NCBI GenBank assembly: GCA_016286555.1
Contig: JAEETA010000013.1
Span: forward strand, 20,021 to 84,020
Direction of reading: 5' to 3'
DNA length: 64,000 nt
Origin: Lachnospiraceae bacterium
Lineage (GTDB): Bacteria > Bacillota > Clostridia > Lachnospirales > Lachnospiraceae
Shown: piece by piece, positions 1-8,226 of the stretch
Numbering within the stretch: position 1 is the stretch's first letter
Layout: each line of letters opens with the position of its first letter
Notes under the pieces: generated by a model
Database searches by the model: none
The model's input: the letters and a program-made list of their open reading frames with translations, nothing else
What the model was told of the DNA's origin: nothing
Position numbers and translations under genes: made by a program

Positions 1-1001
1 ACGATTCCGGGAGTGTCGTAATTCAGGGGGATCTCGGAGATGTTTTTCCGTCCGTAGAGCACATCGCTCATGACCTGACCGGCCATCTTACACTGGCCGG
101 GGAAGTTCATCTGGGTACCGCCGGCAATGCCCAGTCCCTCGCCGCCCATGTAATTGCGGAATACGGGGATCAGTGCATGGTCCACGATAAAGCGGGAGCT
201 CTCGGGGATGGTGTACTGGTTGCCGTCCAGATCCTCGAATGCGGTGAGATACATGAGGATGCAGTCACTGCCCAGGGACTCCAGGAGCTGCCCGAAGGCC
301 TCTCTCGTGTAATTGGAGGTGTTGATCCCCATGAACTGATAGTCGGGGAACTCCTCCTGATAGCTGAAGAAGGTCACGGCATCGCCTTTGCCGGTGACAG
401 TGTTGTCATAAATACCGACGATCTTGTTGGCCTGGGGAATCAGCTTTCCGGCCAGGCGGAAGGTCTCATCCAGGTAGGTTTCCTCGGTAAAACCCGTCAT
501 CATGGGGTTATTCACCGCTTCCTCAGCCAGAGCGATGTTGTTGATGCCGTAGTACACGATGGGCAGATCCGGGAAGAGTTCCTCCTGGTGTTGCATCACA
601 AAGGTCAGGGCCGCATCGTCTCCGGTGATGACACCGTCGTAATGCTTGTTGCTGTTCTCCAGCCTGTCCTTGAAAAAATCGTAGAATTTGTCGATCTCTT
701 CCTGGCTGCCGTAGTTCTTGGTATCCATGTAGATCACATCATAGCTGATGTTGTTGGCATACAGGCCCGCTTTGATGCCGCTCTCCTGGGCGGGATAGGA
801 AATGTGGGTGGGGGAATAGGAGTCCAGGAACAGGACCTTATAGGTGGGGGTATCAGGCTCGATGGGATTCCCGGCGACGATCTGGGCATCGGACTGTTTT
901 ACGAAGGTTCTGATGAATAAAAAAACAGCCAAACAAATGCAGACCACGCCTGCAATGTTCAGCACATTTCTGACAATAATACCGTTTCTTCTGGTCATCA
1001 T
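1..1001 (-). CDS. Membrane-anchored sensor with ABC-substrate-binding-like domain (3' end missing)
   Basis: An open frame runs from an ATG pair at 1001/998 to the window edge without a stop, giving about 333 residues. An AGGGG site lies roughly 12 bases upstream of the first ATG. After a basic start (MMTRRNG) there is one hydrophobic segment at about residues 10-30. A mixed alpha/beta domain follows with VLFLDSYSP, the GVITGDDAAL region and PIVYYGIN. This pattern is typical of the ABC_sub_bind-like ligand domains (PF04392 type) found outside the membrane in Clostridia sensor kinases and GGDEF proteins. The output domain lies beyond the window, so whether this is a kinase, a cyclase or a plain binding protein cannot be decided. 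The membrane segment lacks a lipobox, which argues against a free lipoprotein. Confidence 0.7.
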   Translation of the reverse strand, partial: MMTRRNGIIVRNVLNIAGVVCICLAVFLFIRTFVKQSDAQIVAGNPIEPDTPTYKVLFLDSYSPTHISYPAQESGIKAGLYANNISYDVIYMDTKNYGSQEEIDKFYDFFKDRLENSNKHYDGVITGDDAALTFVMQHQEELFPDLPIVYYGINNIALAEEAVNNPMMTGFTEETYLDETFRLAGKLIPQANKIVGIYDNTVTGKGDAVTFFSYQEEFPDYQFMGINTSNYTREAFGQLLESLGSDCILMYLTAFEDLDGNQYTIPESSRFIVDHALIPVFRNYMGGEGLGIAGGTQMNFPGQCKMAGQVMSDVLYGRKNISEIPLNYDTPGI

Positions 1002-1105
1002 GAAGTTTATGTATCCCCTATTTCTTAATCGTTTGAGACATACCCTCTTCTTTTATATCATATCGGCAGGATTTTCTCCACAGGGAAAATGAAAAAGATG
1101 GGAAC

Positions 1106-1141
1106 CGAAAAAGAAACGGGGAGCCCTTTCGGGTCCCCCGT
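1106..1141 (-). terminator. Rho-independent terminator downstream of the DUF4214 gene
   Basis: A GC-rich hairpin (ACGGGGAGCCC / GGGTCCCCCGT, one mismatch) is followed on the minus strand by a T-rich tract (TTCTTTTTC). It would end transcription of the 1193-4042 gene before the left-edge gene begins. Confidence 0.7.
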
Positions 1142-1147
1142 CTCAGG

Positions 1148-1186
1148 AAAAATCAAATTTTTGCGGAAACCCGCAGTTTTGATTTT
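1148..1186 (-). terminator. AT-rich long hairpin directly after the DUF4214 gene stop
   Basis: AAAATCAAA pairs with TTTGATTTT around a GCGG/CCGC core with an AAA loop. The stem starts within 10 bases of the stop codon. It may act in tandem with the GC-rich hairpin at 1106-1141 or protect the mRNA 3' end. Confidence 0.5.
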
Positions 1187-1192
1187 GTTACC

Positions 1193-4042
1193 TTACTGCA
1201 GCTCATAGGTTGCCAGCAGATTGGTGAACTCCTGGGAAATGGTAAATCCGTATACCACGTCCGCTCTGGTGTTGGCCTCGTCTGCCAGGTACTCAATCCA
1301 GCCTGCCACTTCGTCCGCTGCGGGCGCTCTGCCCAGGATCGCAAGGTAGCAGTCGGTAATGAATTCAGCATCGGTCTTGTTCAGGTTCGTGTACTCGGGA
1401 GAACCGAAGAAATTTGCGGGGATGTCTCTGGGGCTCAGGCCTTCCAGCATCACCTTGTCTGCCCAGCCGTAGAAGCCGGCCTTCTCGGACTCACGTCCCA
1501 GGACCACTTCGTACATACGCTCCACGAATGCTCTCAGGCCTCTGGAGATCACGGTGCCATCGCTGTACATGCCACCTGCATCCAGTCCCAGGTCCTCAAA
1601 ATTCGCCTGTGCCTCGGGGCTGTTGACAAAACTTGCCAGGAGCTGTGGAATCGTCAGTTCGCCGGCATCCAGCTTTGCAACCCATGCCGCAACCTCTCCT
1701 TCGGCAGGATCTCTCAGCAGGATCACCTGGTACATCATCGTAACCAGCTCGGTTCCGGTCATGCCCTTGTCCAATACCTCGGGACTCAGGAAGAAGCCCG
1801 CCAGGATGTTGGCAACACTCAGGGAATGATCATTCAGACCTTCGACCCAGTCATCCAGGCCTTCCGCATCGGGAACACGGCCCAGGATCTCATCGTAAAG
1901 CAGCTCCACGTAGAGCAGGTTTCCGCCTACCAGGACTGCATCTCCCAGGGTCTCGCCGCCGTTATAATTTGCAGCCTTAACAACATATGCATCCGCGCTC
2001 AGAGGGAAGCCTTCGGCGCTGAAGGTACCGTCTGCATTTACAGCAGTGGTCCGGAATGCCAACAGCTCATCCTCTCCGGCGGTAACTGCGATGGCTACTG
2101 CCAGGACGCCTGCCTTAGCGGTACCGGTCACTCTCAGGTTGCCGTCTGCACCCACCAGGGTCAGCTCGGTGATGTCGCCGTCTCCCTCGACAGTGGAGAT
2201 CACCTTCTCCTGAGGAGAAGCCTGCGAAGCGCGCGCGGAATCGGGAACGGGCAGATCCTCCTCCACACGGTAGCTGTCATAATCATCGTAATAGGTGATG
2301 GTATAGCCCACACCTGCACCGGAACCGCCGAAGGTTCCTGCGTATGCCTCACTGTCCGCACCGGTGAAGGTAGCAGTGAAGTTCACAGCCTTCAGATCCG
2401 CAAGAGTAGCATCCTCCGCATCCACAATGTACTGGGAAGAACTGAGGTGTGCTCCGGCATATGCCGTGTATGCGTCAAGCAATATGATGTTCTGTCCGTC
2501 GGGGACATCCGCATCGTACTCTGCAGGCTCCAGGGTAGCGGTCACCACAGAACCGTCCGCATAGGTGAGAGCGGCCACCATTTCGAAGTCTTCGTAGCCG
2601 TAGTCATCGGGATAGGTCAGGGTCGCACGAAGCTCTCTGTTGGCCTTACGACCGCCCTGCTGATCCTGGTTCTCTACGTAAGCATCCAGGAAATATCTGT
2701 GGACCAGTACATAACCGGTCTGACCGTCGGAGGTGCTTACAGCCAGAACCACATGGTCAAAATAGTTGGAGTTGAAGGTTACGGTAAAGGCACCGTTATC
2801 ATTCGTCACGGTTACTGCACCGGGATTTACATCCAGCGCGGTAACAGAGGTCAGAGTCGCGGTGGTATAAGGAGTCTTGGTAAAGTGCAGCTCGGACTCT
2901 GCGATGTAGGTATCGATCATCTCCCAGTCCGTGGGGGTGGTGCCGCTCAGATCTCTGGACAGGGAATTGAAGGTGGGATCCCAACGCAAAGGGATATAAC
3001 CGTAGCCGTCCTCGCTCTCGCTGAAAGCGATGCCCCATGCAGCGTCATTGTAGATGGTTGCACGGAAGTTTCTGTCAGCGTTGGTGCAGAAGGTATTCTT
3101 TCCGCTGACCGCACCGGTAGGATCCAACTGCACGCCCATATCCATCTCACCGTCGCCGAAGATGAATGCCTCATTCAGCTTCGCAGGATCGGGCGTACCC
3201 GCAGTAGCGCCGTCCAGATCTGCTGCCAGTACCCAGTTGTAGGTGTCATATCCGCCGATGGTAAAATCAGCGTCATTGCCGCTCTGGTCAGTCACGTCCT
3301 CTTCCGCGAAATAGTTCACGGGAACGGAGCCGTCCTGACCGCGCTGATATTCCAGATCGGAGAAATAGTGATAGCAAACATCATCACCGTTCATCCAAAC
3401 CAGGTATGCGGTTCCGTCAAAGTTTCCGGGCTGAGGGCCGGGGCCGGGCTGGTCGCCGCCGCCACCGCCACCGTTACCGGGGTTGTAAGAAACCTCACAG
3501 TTGATGAAGGTTCCGTTTCCATTCAGGGAGTCGATCAGATCCTGAAGGGTGGTGGTGTAGTAAAACGCCGTGTCATATTCACCGGGTGTCAGCTGTACCT
3601 GCTGTCCGTTGATGAAAAGGGAAACGCCCTCCGTGATCTTCGTCTGATAATTCGAATCAGAGAAGAAAATGAAGTTAAATCTTACCGTACTGGTATCATC
3701 AATCCCAACGGTTGTGTATTGAGAAAGATCTGCATCCAGCGCGCCAACATCGTAAAACTGCGCATCACCCTGAGATGCAGTGGGGATTCTTCTAAAATCT
3801 GCGCCGGCACCGCCGCTTCCCTCCGCAGGGGCGATGGAGATGCCCACTTCCGCAACGCCGATGACGGAAGCATCGGGGAATCCGTTGGCAAATCCGAATC
3901 CCAGGTGATACCGCTGATAGTCATCGTTGGCCACGATTGCCTGCGCTCTCATGGGCGCAGCACCGATACAGCCGGCGATCATGGCCAGACTCAGCAGTGC
4001 GCTCAACCACTTTCCTTTCCTAAAAAATCCCATTCTTTTCAT
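1193..4042 (-). CDS. Secreted surface protein with C-terminal DUF4214 repeats
   Basis: This is a 949-residue exported protein. The start is ATG 4042 with an AAGGAGGG site just upstream. A signal peptide covers residues 1-35 (basic MKRMGFFRKGK, hydrophobic core, cut near AQA). A first beta-rich domain (about 38-190) ends in a glycine/proline linker (GGGGGGDQPGPG). A long beta-rich middle region follows. The C-terminal 240 residues hold three DUF4214-type helical units, each with the ILGR / YxWxxxL pattern (for example YDEILGRVPDAEGLDDW, VILLRDPAEGEVAAW, AILGRAPAADEVAGW). DUF4214 is known from large exported proteins and from cyanobacterial phycobilisome-linker-like folds; its role in Clostridia is not settled. 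There is no LPXTG or other sorting motif. It is a single-gene unit followed by two hairpins. Function is inferred only as extracellular or adhesive. Confidence 0.75.
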   Translation of the reverse strand: MKRMGFFRKGKWLSALLSLAMIAGCIGAAPMRAQAIVANDDYQRYHLGFGFANGFPDASVIGVAEVGISIAPAEGSGGAGADFRRIPTASQGDAQFYDVGALDADLSQYTTVGIDDTSTVRFNFIFFSDSNYQTKITEGVSLFINGQQVQLTPGEYDTAFYYTTTLQDLIDSLNGNGTFINCEVSYNPGNGGGGGGDQPGPGPQPGNFDGTAYLVWMNGDDVCYHYFSDLEYQRGQDGSVPVNYFAEEDVTDQSGNDADFTIGGYDTYNWVLAADLDGATAGTPDPAKLNEAFIFGDGEMDMGVQLDPTGAVSGKNTFCTNADRNFRATIYNDAAWGIAFSESEDGYGYIPLRWDPTFNSLSRDLSGTTPTDWEMIDTYIAESELHFTKTPYTTATLTSVTALDVNPGAVTVTNDNGAFTVTFNSNYFDHVVLAVSTSDGQTGYVLVHRYFLDAYVENQDQQGGRKANRELRATLTYPDDYGYEDFEMVAALTYADGSVVTATLEPAEYDADVPDGQNIILLDAYTAYAGAHLSSSQYIVDAEDATLADLKAVNFTATFTGADSEAYAGTFGGSGAGVGYTITYYDDYDSYRVEEDLPVPDSARASQASPQEKVISTVEGDGDITELTLVGADGNLRVTGTAKAGVLAVAIAVTAGEDELLAFRTTAVNADGTFSAEGFPLSADAYVVKAANYNGGETLGDAVLVGGNLLYVELLYDEILGRVPDAEGLDDWVEGLNDHSLSVANILAGFFLSPEVLDKGMTGTELVTMMYQVILLRDPAEGEVAAWVAKLDAGELTIPQLLASFVNSPEAQANFEDLGLDAGGMYSDGTVISRGLRAFVERMYEVVLGRESEKAGFYGWADKVMLEGLSPRDIPANFFGSPEYTNLNKTDAEFITDCYLAILGRAPAADEVAGWIEYLADEANTRADVVYGFTISQEFTNLLATYELQ

Positions 4043-4158
4043 CCCTCCTTATTTTCCGAACAAAAATCCGGTACCTCTGTCTCAACCCGCCTCCTTACCA
4101 CTTGAGGTATTTTGGGAAAGCCGCACCGGAACTGCCGGATCATTTTATGGTATCTTGA

Positions 4159-4164
4159 ATTATA
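4159..4164 (-). promoter_or_regulatory. Probable -10 element for the DUF4214 gene
   Basis: A perfect TATAAT lies on the minus strand about 117 bases before the ATG at 4042. The -35 region at the best spacing (TGGAAG) is weak, so the promoter may depend on an activator. Confidence 0.4.
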
Positions 4165-4276
4165 CCCACAGTTGTCTGACACTTCCACAAAACGCGAGAG
4201 ATTTTAGAAAAATTTCCCATTTGGAAACCGAATGTTCAGAATGGGTTTATGCATCATACAGAGAAAATCCGATTTG

Positions 4277-4921
4277 TCACCCCGTTGCCTCCATCAGCTC
4301 CGCCGGCTCCACATTCAGCGCATTTGCCAGCGCGATCACATACTCCGCTCTGGCGCGGTTGATGGATTTTTGCCGCTGCTCATACTGCTGGATCGTCCGC
4401 ACCGGGATCCCCGTCAACTCTGCCAGTTCGCTCTGGCTAAAGCCACACCGCTCCCGGTACATTCTCAGGTACGTATACATGCGTTTTTCCTGCCGCAATT
4501 CGTTCATTCGTTCCGCAAAATGCGAAATGTCCATCTCATGGTATTTGTCATACATCCGCAGGATCGCGGAGATCGGCACCTCCTCCTGCAGCCTTGCAAA
4601 GGAGCAGCCACTGTACCACTGATAATATGCAAGAGCCCAGCCCGCCCAGTACTCCGGACTCTTGCCGGAAAGGTAGATCCGCTCCTTCTGTTCATATTCT
4701 CCGGTGCAGGCCTCCACCACTTTAAGGGCCAGTTCTGCTCCGGACATCCCCGCCACATAACGCGGATCTCCGTTCTCAAACTTTGCGGCGATCCCGCTGC
4801 GGAGGAACATTGTAAAATACTCCTCCGGGGAATATCCCAGCGTATACACGGCATAGTCAAGGCTGTTGGCCAGATTCTTTCTGGCAGTCTTCAGATATAG
4901 CTCATTGTAAGCGCGGATCAT
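4277..4921 (-). CDS. XRE-family HTH protein, putative antitoxin/regulator partner of the DUF3990 protein
   Basis: A 214-residue soluble protein. The C-terminal ~65 residues form an XRE/HTH_3 domain: YRERCGFSQSELAELTGIP, then VRTIQQYEQ and a closing helix with ALNVEPAEL. The N-terminal 140 residues are helical with SPEEYFTMFLRSGIA, YVAGMSGAELA and SPEYWAGWALAYYQWY; I recognise this layout only as recurrent in Clostridia next to DUF3990 genes. The start at 4921 overlaps the upstream gene by 20 bases and has an AGGAGG site inside it, so the two are translationally coupled. Order and overlap fit a toxin-antitoxin pair, with this protein binding the palindrome at 5613-5632. The HTH call is clear; the antitoxin role is inferred. 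Confidence 0.7.
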   Translation of the reverse strand: MIRAYNELYLKTARKNLANSLDYAVYTLGYSPEEYFTMFLRSGIAAKFENGDPRYVAGMSGAELALKVVEACTGEYEQKERIYLSGKSPEYWAGWALAYYQWYSGCSFARLQEEVPISAILRMYDKYHEMDISHFAERMNELRQEKRMYTYLRMYRERCGFSQSELAELTGIPVRTIQQYEQRQKSINRARAEYVIALANALNVEPAELMEATG

Positions 4922-5573
4922 CCGGCTTCACCTCCTCGTCCAGGATACGGATCATGTACAGCTCCCCTGGGATATATGCCTCCTTGTTTATGGTATGATA
5001 GGCAGCTCGCGCCTTTGTGTCCCGCTCCGCCTTCCGCCGGTACCATTCCTCGGCGCTCACCGGTTCGCTCCCCAGATACTCCAATGCAGCGAAAGCTCTC
5101 CTGCTGCGCAAAAACACCTGCTCCCCCAGTTCTCCCAACTTCAGGGCTGCGGAAAGTTGTGACACGGAGATGATCCCTTCCACAAAGTCACTTGCAAAAG
5201 AAAAAAAGCTGTCATCCGCCCGATAGCCCACGATCACGTCGACACCCTGCAGATCGACGGAAAAATGCTCGCAAAGGTACCGATACGCTTCCCTGGCAAG
5301 AGGCGTCTCCAGATCAAACTGCCTGTTCTGCAATAGCAGTGTGATCCAGTGCAAAACGCAATACTCATGAGATCCCAGGTGCAGGATATTCAGGCCGCTC
5401 TCCTCCAAACGGTACCGGTTCACATAGCCGTCCAGGTGCTCATCCACCGCCCATTCCTTTGCCATCTCCTCATGCTCGGTGCAGTAAAAGCCCCGGCCGT
5501 AATCGTTATTCTTTTTTCCTTTTCCGTATGCCGGTTTCTCGATGATATGTGCAGATCCATGGTAAAGCAGCAT
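4902..5573 (-). CDS. DUF3990 protein, putative ADP-ribosyltransferase-fold toxin
   Basis: A 223-residue protein opening with LLYHGSAHIIEKP, then NNDYGRGFYCTEH and MAKEWA. This is the DUF3990 (PF13151) signature: a YHGS strand followed by DxGxGFYxT, which resembles the NAD-binding core of ADP-ribosyltransferase-fold proteins. No signal peptide or membrane segment is seen, so it acts in the cytoplasm. It is the first gene of a two-gene unit and overlaps the downstream HTH gene, the usual organisation when a regulator must be made together with a harmful enzyme. The promoter has a perfect TATAAT and an embedded palindrome. The NAD-dependent transferase role is inference from fold resemblance; a phage-defence or dormancy role is possible but not shown. 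Confidence 0.65.
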   Translation of the reverse strand: MLLYHGSAHIIEKPAYGKGKKNNDYGRGFYCTEHEEMAKEWAVDEHLDGYVNRYRLEESGLNILHLGSHEYCVLHWITLLLQNRQFDLETPLAREAYRYLCEHFSVDLQGVDVIVGYRADDSFFSFASDFVEGIISVSQLSAALKLGELGEQVFLRSRRAFAALEYLGSEPVSAEEWYRRKAERDTKARAAYHTINKEAYIPGELYMIRILDEEVKPDDPRLQ

Positions 5574-5610
5574 ATTTCCTGCCCCCCTGTTATATGTGAT
5601 GATCAGTTTT

Positions 5611-5639
5611 ATTATACTCCCAGAGGAGTATAGTGTCGA
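5611..5639 (-). promoter_or_regulatory. Promoter with embedded operator for the DUF3990/XRE operon
   Basis: On the minus strand a -35 TCGACA (5634-5639), a 17-base spacer and a perfect -10 TATAAT (5611-5616) precede the ATG at 5573 by 38 bases. The palindrome TATACTCC-CAGA-GGAGTATA (5613-5632) fills the spacer and overlaps the -10. Protein binding there would block RNA polymerase, as expected for autoregulation by the HTH partner. Confidence 0.75.
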
Positions 5640-5720
5640 GCAGGAAAGTCATTCCCCCAACGCCCCATTTTTGTGTTATATTGATGGTTAGTGAAAACCT
5701 GATAACGAAAGGAACCTGCC

Positions 5721-6716
5721 ATGCCTGTCAAAATCAATAATTTCATGGGAAAATTCGGCTGGAACGCGAGAAAGTATTTTCCGAACCTGGCCAGCAACGC
5801 TTACCTGAAGCTGCAGTTCATCACCCGCAGCCGCTCCCAGAAAAAATATGTGGATTACTTCATGAACAGCCCGGAGATCCCGCAGCCCAACGTGGTGAAC
5901 ATTGAGACCGTGAACCGCTGCAACTCCACCTGTGCTTTCTGTACCGCCAATATCCACGCGGAGAAGCGCCCCTACATGGAGATCCCGGAGGAGCTGTACC
6001 ACTCCATCATCGACCAGCTCTCAGACTGGGGCTATAAGGGGCATCTGACCTTATATGGCAACAACGAGCCCTGGCTGGACAAGCGCATCGTGGAATTCCA
6101 CAAATACGCCAGAGAAAAGCTTCCCGAGAGCTTTATCTTCATGTCCACCAACGGACTGCTCCTGAACCTGGAGCGCCTGAATGCCATCAAACCCTACATC
6201 AACCAGCTCATCATCAACAATTACGCCAACGAGATGAAGCTCCATCCGAATCTGGAGAAGCTGGTGGCCTATGTGAAGGAACATCCCGATGAGTACGCGG
6301 ACCTGGACATCCAGATCCAGATGCGCTACCTCCAGGAGGTGCTGACCAACCGCGCCGGCAGCGCACCCAATAAGGCTGCCACGGAAAAGGTGATCCGGGA
6401 GACCTGCCTGCTGCCCTTCACGGATATGTGGATCATGCCCAATGGCAAAATGGGACTGTGCTGCTGTGACAATTTCGAGGTCACGGACATGGCGGATCTG
6501 ACGAAGGTATCCCTGAAGGAGGGCTGGGCCAGCCCGAAATTCATGGAGATCCGTAAGAAGATCGCGGAAGGCCGCCAGGAATATCCCTTCTGTAAGCACT
6601 GTGACTTCATCGACGCCGGCTTCCGCATGCAGATCGTCAATGCGATCCTGGCAGGAGATCAGGACGCCGCGCACCACCTGGGCGGCGAGGAAAAGAACAA
6701 GCTCCGCAGAAAATAA
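5721..6716 (+). CDS. Radical SAM/SPASM protein
   Basis: A 331-residue protein with the radical SAM cluster motif CNSTCAFC (C67, C71, C74), followed by GHLTLYGNNEPWLD and FIFMSTNGLLL of the partial TIM barrel. The C-terminal SPASM region carries further cysteines (GLCCCD and PFCKHC) that would bind auxiliary Fe-S clusters. The start at 5721 has AAAGGA eight bases upstream. The next gene begins 3 bases after the stop, so it forms an operon with an MBOAT acyltransferase and an SGNH-like protein. SPASM proteins act on peptides or, in some cases, on sugars and alcohols; here the partners suggest a surface glycan or lipid substrate, but the reaction is unknown. No small precursor-peptide ORF was found nearby. 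Confidence 0.8.
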   Translation: MPVKINNFMGKFGWNARKYFPNLASNAYLKLQFITRSRSQKKYVDYFMNSPEIPQPNVVNIETVNRCNSTCAFCTANIHAEKRPYMEIPEELYHSIIDQLSDWGYKGHLTLYGNNEPWLDKRIVEFHKYAREKLPESFIFMSTNGLLLNLERLNAIKPYINQLIINNYANEMKLHPNLEKLVAYVKEHPDEYADLDIQIQMRYLQEVLTNRAGSAPNKAATEKVIRETCLLPFTDMWIMPNGKMGLCCCDNFEVTDMADLTKVSLKEGWASPKFMEIRKKIAEGRQEYPFCKHCDFIDAGFRMQIVNAILAGDQDAAHHLGGEEKNKLRRK

Positions 6717-6719
6717 GCC

Positions 6720-8201
6720 ATGCTTTTTAATTCCGTCTTTTTCATCACAATCTTTTTGCCGATGGCTGTCCTCGGCTTCTATCTGCTGCAACGCCTCAGG
6801 AGTCCGCTCCCGGGGCGTGTATTTCTGACGCTGATGTCACTGTGGTTCTACGGGTATTACAACCCGAAGTACCTGGCGGTGCTCATCGGCAGCCTCCTGT
6901 TCAACCATTTTGTGAGCCTCCTGATCCGGAGTGGGAAGCATCTCCGCCTCCTGGAGCTCATCGGCGTTACAGGCAATCTCCTGCTCCTCTTTGTGTTCAA
7001 ATACTTCGGATTTTTCCTGGAAAATGTGAATTACCTGCTCCATGCGGACATCACGGTGGAGCGCATCGCCCTGCCCCTGGGCATCAGCTTTTTTACCTTC
7101 CAGCAGATCTCCTTCATCGTAGATCGCTGCAGGGGGAAGGCGGATTACTACAGCTTCACGGACTATGCCTGTTTCGTGACCTTCTTCCCGCAGCTCATCG
7201 CAGGTCCCATCGTGCTGCACTCGGAATTCCTGCCGCAGCTCACGGCGCGGGAGAACCGCAGACCGGATGCAGAGAAGGTCTACCGCGGCCTGGCCCTCTT
7301 TACCCTGGGGCTCTCCAAAAAGGTGCTGCTGGCGGATACCCTGGCGCAGCTGGTCAATGCGGAATACGCAGCTCTCGCCTATCTGGACGCCCTTTCCGCC
7401 TGGGTGACCATCATTTTCTACATGCTGGAGCTGTACTTTGATTTCAGCGGCTACACGGATATGGCAAGGGGAATCGGACTGCTCTTTGGATTTACCCTGC
7501 CGGAGAACTTTAACGCGCCTCTCACCGCGGTCTCCGTGAAGGATTTCTGGCGCAGATGGCACATCACCCTCTCCCGCTTCTTCGGCACCTATGTCTATAT
7601 CCCGCTGGGGGGCAACCGCAAAGGCATAGCCATTCAGTGCAGAAATCTGTTTATCGTCTTTCTGCTGAGCGGCATCTGGCACGGAGCAGGCTGGACCTTC
7701 ATCGTCTGGGGCATCATGCACGGGATCTGCGTCATCTTCGAGACCCTGGTGCCACCGATGAAAGCGGAGGATCCCCGGAGTCCTCGCTGCAGGATACTGA
7801 CATTGCTTCGCAAGGTACGTACCTTCCTGCTGGTGACCCTGTCCTTCTCCATCTTCCGGGCGGAATCCCTGGGGGATGCCGGGATCCTGTGGAAGCGTCT
7901 CTTCGCAGGAGGCTGGAACGGCATGCTGCTGGGTATCAGCGGGAGCATTTCCCTGCCGGAGTTCTATGTGATCCAGAAGCTCATCGCCATGAAGGCCCCG
8001 GGACTGGCAGTGCCTTTCTGCATGGCAGTGATAGTGGGGCTTCTGCTCTTAAGTCTTCTTCTCATCACAGGGCCAAAGGCGGAATCGTGGATCCAAAAGC
8101 ACGGTACAAAGATCGGGAGCGCGCTGCTCCTTGCGGTACTCTTCCTGTGGTCCTTCGCATCCCTATCCCAGGTGAGCACCTTCCTGTATTTTGATTTCTG
8201 A
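6720..8201 (+). CDS. MBOAT-family membrane O-acyltransferase (AlgI/DltB-like)
   Basis: 493 residues with about ten membrane segments. Family motifs are clear: FFPQLIAGPI, FDFSGYTDMARG, FWRRWHITLSRFF and GIWHGAGWTFIVWG, the last holding the conserved catalytic histidine at about residue 321. These enzymes pass an acyl group, usually acetyl, across the membrane to a surface polymer. The gene starts 3 bases after the radical SAM gene and precedes an SGNH-like gene, the standard MBOAT/SGNH pairing in O-acetylation systems. Length is normal for AlgI-type proteins. The acceptor polymer is not shown by the sequence. Confidence 0.9.
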   Translation: MLFNSVFFITIFLPMAVLGFYLLQRLRSPLPGRVFLTLMSLWFYGYYNPKYLAVLIGSLLFNHFVSLLIRSGKHLRLLELIGVTGNLLLLFVFKYFGFFLENVNYLLHADITVERIALPLGISFFTFQQISFIVDRCRGKADYYSFTDYACFVTFFPQLIAGPIVLHSEFLPQLTARENRRPDAEKVYRGLALFTLGLSKKVLLADTLAQLVNAEYAALAYLDALSAWVTIIFYMLELYFDFSGYTDMARGIGLLFGFTLPENFNAPLTAVSVKDFWRRWHITLSRFFGTYVYIPLGGNRKGIAIQCRNLFIVFLLSGIWHGAGWTFIVWGIMHGICVIFETLVPPMKAEDPRSPRCRILTLLRKVRTFLLVTLSFSIFRAESLGDAGILWKRLFAGGWNGMLLGISGSISLPEFYVIQKLIAMKAPGLAVPFCMAVIVGLLLLSLLLITGPKAESWIQKHGTKIGSALLLAVLFLWSFASLSQVSTFLYFDF

Positions 8202-8226
8202 CGAACGTGTCATTTTAAGGAACTAT

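Noticed and set aside
1826..4105. Long plus-strand open frame of 759 codons
   Set aside because: It lies antisense to the DUF4214 gene, which has a signal peptide, ribosome site and family motifs. The plus-strand translation is low in complexity and has no motif.
8191..8226. Upstream TTG start for the SGNH-like protein
   Set aside because: No ribosome site precedes it, and ATG 8227 has AAGGAA at good spacing.
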